A stretch of DNA of 64,000 bases from Anthostomella pinea (taxonomy: Eukaryota > Ascomycota > Sordariomycetes > Xylariales > Xylariaceae): NCBI GenBank assembly GCA_963556695.1, contig CAUWAG010000006.1, positions 3,410,001-3,474,000 of the forward strand, given 5' to 3'. The first letter of the stretch is position 1. Every line of letters begins with the position of its first letter. Shown here piece after piece: positions 61,289 to 64,000 of this stretch. Position numbers and translations under genes: made by a program. Below the pieces are notes generated by a model. The model searched no databases. It saw nothing but the letters and a program-made list of their open reading frames with translations, and was not told the origin of the DNA.

Positions 61289-64000
61289 TTTCTTAAAGGC
61301 TTTAAATCTGATAATAATAATCATACAGGTTATGATTATAATTACGTTATTTTCTTTATTAACTCGATTTAATCGTATTTTTTACCTTATTTCGTTTTAT
61401 AATTATATATTAACTGGATTAAATAATTCGTTACATAATATTTATACCTTAAGTATAGCTTAACTGCCTTATTATTTATTTATTTTTATATTTTTAATAA
61501 GTGTATTACGAAGTTTAGAACGGTCGTTAATCGACTACTAATCAAACCAATTTAAGGCTAAACATCTTTCCGTTTAAAGCGTTAACGCTGATACCGATAA
61601 CAATCGCCTAATCTATCTAATATACCGCCTTGTATTAACCATAAATCGTTGTTATGAATTCAAACTATAAAGCAACCTTATTATTTTTTACGTTTATAAA
61701 TCGATTTATAAGCTCGTTTTATTCATTATTATAAGCTTTAATACCTAGCACTTTTTATAATTTACTCAACTTAATAAGTTGCTATTTAATACCGTCGTAT
61801 AATTTACTAGTTTGAATCTTCTTATATTTTCGCATTATACGGTCGATATATGTACGTTTCAATTTTTATTCTTCAAGTTTGAATATTTTCGTACTTTGTT
61901 CAATCGAAATTATGTATATTAAAAAACAATTTTAATCGACCGGATTAACAAGGGAAAAAAAATTCGGCATATTAGGTATTAAAACGTATATAACGCAAAG
62001 CTTGATTAAGTACGGGATAATAAACTTACGTTAAGATCTTAAACTAAGTTATCGCTTAATCGTTTTATAAACAATAATAATAAGAAATATAGTTATAATA
62101 ATAGTTTAAACAATAGTTATAAAAGAAGTAAAAAGAAAAAAACGGCCGTTTTATACGTATCGGACGGGGTTTTTATTGCGATCGATTAAGCTTAAATTTT
62201 TCTTTTTACAAATCTTCTTGATAAGTCTTACAACAGCTTTAAGGTTTATAACTATTTAACGTAGCGCGACCTTAATAATCTGTTTAACTATCTGTTATTT
62301 TATACCTTGAGTATAGCATTGATAATAATAATTATAGATTACAGATATATTTAAGGTTACTTTATACGTTTATGGACGGCTTAAAGTATTTTACATCAGT
62401 TAAAGCGATAGGTAAAGCTTTTTAATATGTTTTTATAAAGGCTTTAACGACATATATAAGCAGTAATACAAAAGGGTTTTTTTAGATAATATTTTGTCTT
62501 TCCTTATAAAAGTTAATATAATAAATAGAACCGTAAAATAAAAAAATATCGAAAGTATTACCGATTAATAACCTTTACAGCTTAATTTTCGTTATAATCT
62601 TTTTGGAAAATATTAACATTTTTTTAAAAAAAAAAGTAGGGTTTTAAGCTTTGGTAAATACTTATCTTTTGATATATAACAATTTATTTTTTAAACATCA
62701 TTTTTTATATAAAACACTTAAACTATCAAAAACTTATAACATTAAAACATACTTACTTTTTTATAAACTTGATTTTAAACTATACGATAGTATGAAATAT
62801 ATGAGTCAAATGAAATAATAAATAATAAGCTTTTTAATTATAAAGGATTTAAACATTAATAAAACATAATGGATAAATTGATAATATTAATATTAAAGCA
62901 TTGGTTAAAAGCAAATCGCAATGATTATGTCTTAATTATGTTATAATCTTATAAATTTTCTCTTTATTGTACTTTTTTCTTCAAACCCTATTAATTAAGT
63001 GTTAATAAAACATTTTAGCAATATATTCATAAAGCTAGACATTAAATTACTTGTTAATAAATTAAACTCGTTTTCGTATTTAAAATATAAAATACGATTA
63101 ACTTTGCATTGTACGATTTTATAAGTCGACCTTAAAAAAAACTAAAAAAAACCCTGTATTATTTAATTTTTTTTTAAAGATGTCTTACTTTATTTACTGC
63201 ATAAAATTATTCTTCAAATTATTTATTTTACTAATTACTTTTTCGCATTTTCTAATTAATTAATCGAAGAATATAATAAAACCCTTACTTACCGAGCTGC
63301 TTTTGAAAATATTTCTTTTCGTGCTTATATTTTATTACTTTTTGAACTTTAAACTTATTCCGGTTCGTTTTTTATTTTCTAATTTTTTCTTTAAACCATT
63401 TCAAATTTCATACGAAAAAAAAAAATTCTTAATCAACGGTCTATTATAAGAATTTAAACCGCTTAAAATTAAAAAGAATAAGATTAGTCAATTTAACACC
63501 GACCGTCAAAACCTTAAAAATATAAGCATAATTATTTTAAGCAACACAATTCTCTTTATCAACCTTGATATATTTATTAAACTTTGTGAAAAAATTTATT
63601 GAATAAAACGAATATAAAATCGATGCTTATAAATAAGACGTCTTTTTTCAATAAATATTGTTATGCAAATACTTCCTCTTTAATAATAATAAAACAAATT
63701 TACGTTTTAAAAGCGCTTTTATATATAAAGTTAACTTTTAAGAACGCGTTTAATATTTTAAGAAACGCTTTACTTTTTAAATAGCTACCGTCAAAGAAGA
63801 GGTTATATTATAATATTTTTTTAAAAAGTCGTTTATAATAAGGTAGTTTTTAATATGCTTACGTTATAAAGGCGTTTAGAACAATGGTTTTCATCAATCA
63901 AAAGTTATAATTTAAATAAAGTTAAATACATAATATTGAGTAATACTTTTATACTTTGGCTTTTATCGATAATCTCAAGGCAATTATTAGTAGTTAATAG

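Larger units (their letters stand above)
58735..64000. repeat. RIP-degraded AT-rich block
   Basis: Sequence becomes overwhelmingly A/T with abundant TA dinucleotides and almost no ORF above 60 codons; this contrasts sharply with the GC-rich genes to the left. Such blocks are produced in Pezizomycotina by repeat-induced point mutation of transposons. A Ty3/gypsy relic is identifiable near 59540-60300 and two islands of normal composition at 59686-59968 and about 61128-61288. The block continues beyond the window. Confidence 0.9.

Noticed and set aside
61257..63784. Short ORFs in the AT-rich block
   Set aside because: Asn/Ile/Lys/Tyr-rich products of RIP-degraded DNA, with no conserved motif.

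Overview
The window comes from a filamentous ascomycete (Pezizomycotina, probably a Sordariomycete). Genes are split by short introns of about 47-100 nt with GTRNGT donors and CTRAC-like branch sites. Intergenic DNA is long and rich in simple repeats such as (CTAC)n. The last 5.3 kb is an extremely AT-rich block of the kind left by repeat-induced point mutation (RIP). There are no operons, CRISPR arrays or rRNA genes, and I found no convincing tRNA.

Layout. 0.4-0.9 kb: a tiny Clr5-domain gene. 0.9-8.3 kb: gene-free, low-complexity DNA. 8.3-11.3 kb (-): a 935-aa protein of unknown function, with a doubtful small ORF upstream. 15.8-17.9 kb: a divergent pair, a roadblock-type dynein light chain (-) and the ribosome-biogenesis factor Ipi1 (+). 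20.0-22.2 kb (+): a six-exon DEAD-box RNA helicase behind a 2-kb pyrimidine-rich leader. 24.6-26.5 kb (+): an F-box-like gene with a damaged or uncertain 3' part. 27.5-31.1 kb (-): Smc5. 32.2-32.9 kb (-): an ML (lipid-binding) domain protein. 33.4-34.2 kb (-): a broken SGNH/GDSL-hydrolase-like gene. 35.9-39.8 kb (+): a Gin4/Hsl1/Cdr2-type kinase. 41.0-42.8 kb (+): mitochondrial fumarase. 44.8-46.9 kb (+): peroxisomal malate synthase ending in SKL. 48.6-50.2 kb (-): a SET-domain protein. 50.8-52.8 kb (+): an intronless 679-aa orphan. 53.7-55.0 kb (-): a second F-box-like protein. 55.9-58.3 kb (-): two paralogous small secreted, cysteine-free proteins. 58.7-64.0 kb: the AT-rich block, which contains a degraded Ty3/gypsy reverse transcriptase and two islands of normal base composition.

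The left and centre carry housekeeping genes: ribosome assembly, DNA repair, cell-cycle kinase, dynein, and central carbon metabolism. Fumarase and malate synthase both make malate and sit 2 kb apart on the same strand. The right end, from about 47 kb, is accessory: lineage-specific proteins, secreted paralogs, repeats and RIPped transposons.

The main leads are: (1) a coding-like 43-codon extension after the fumarase stop; (2) a 283-bp unmutated, SINE-like insertion with an 8-bp target duplication inside the RIPped retroelement; (3) a dispersed MITE-like family built around GGAATAAGCA; (4) the secreted paralog pair with a tandemly duplicated promoter. Exon boundaries were set by hand from splice signals and reading-frame continuity. 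Every multi-exon model described as in frame sums to a multiple of three.
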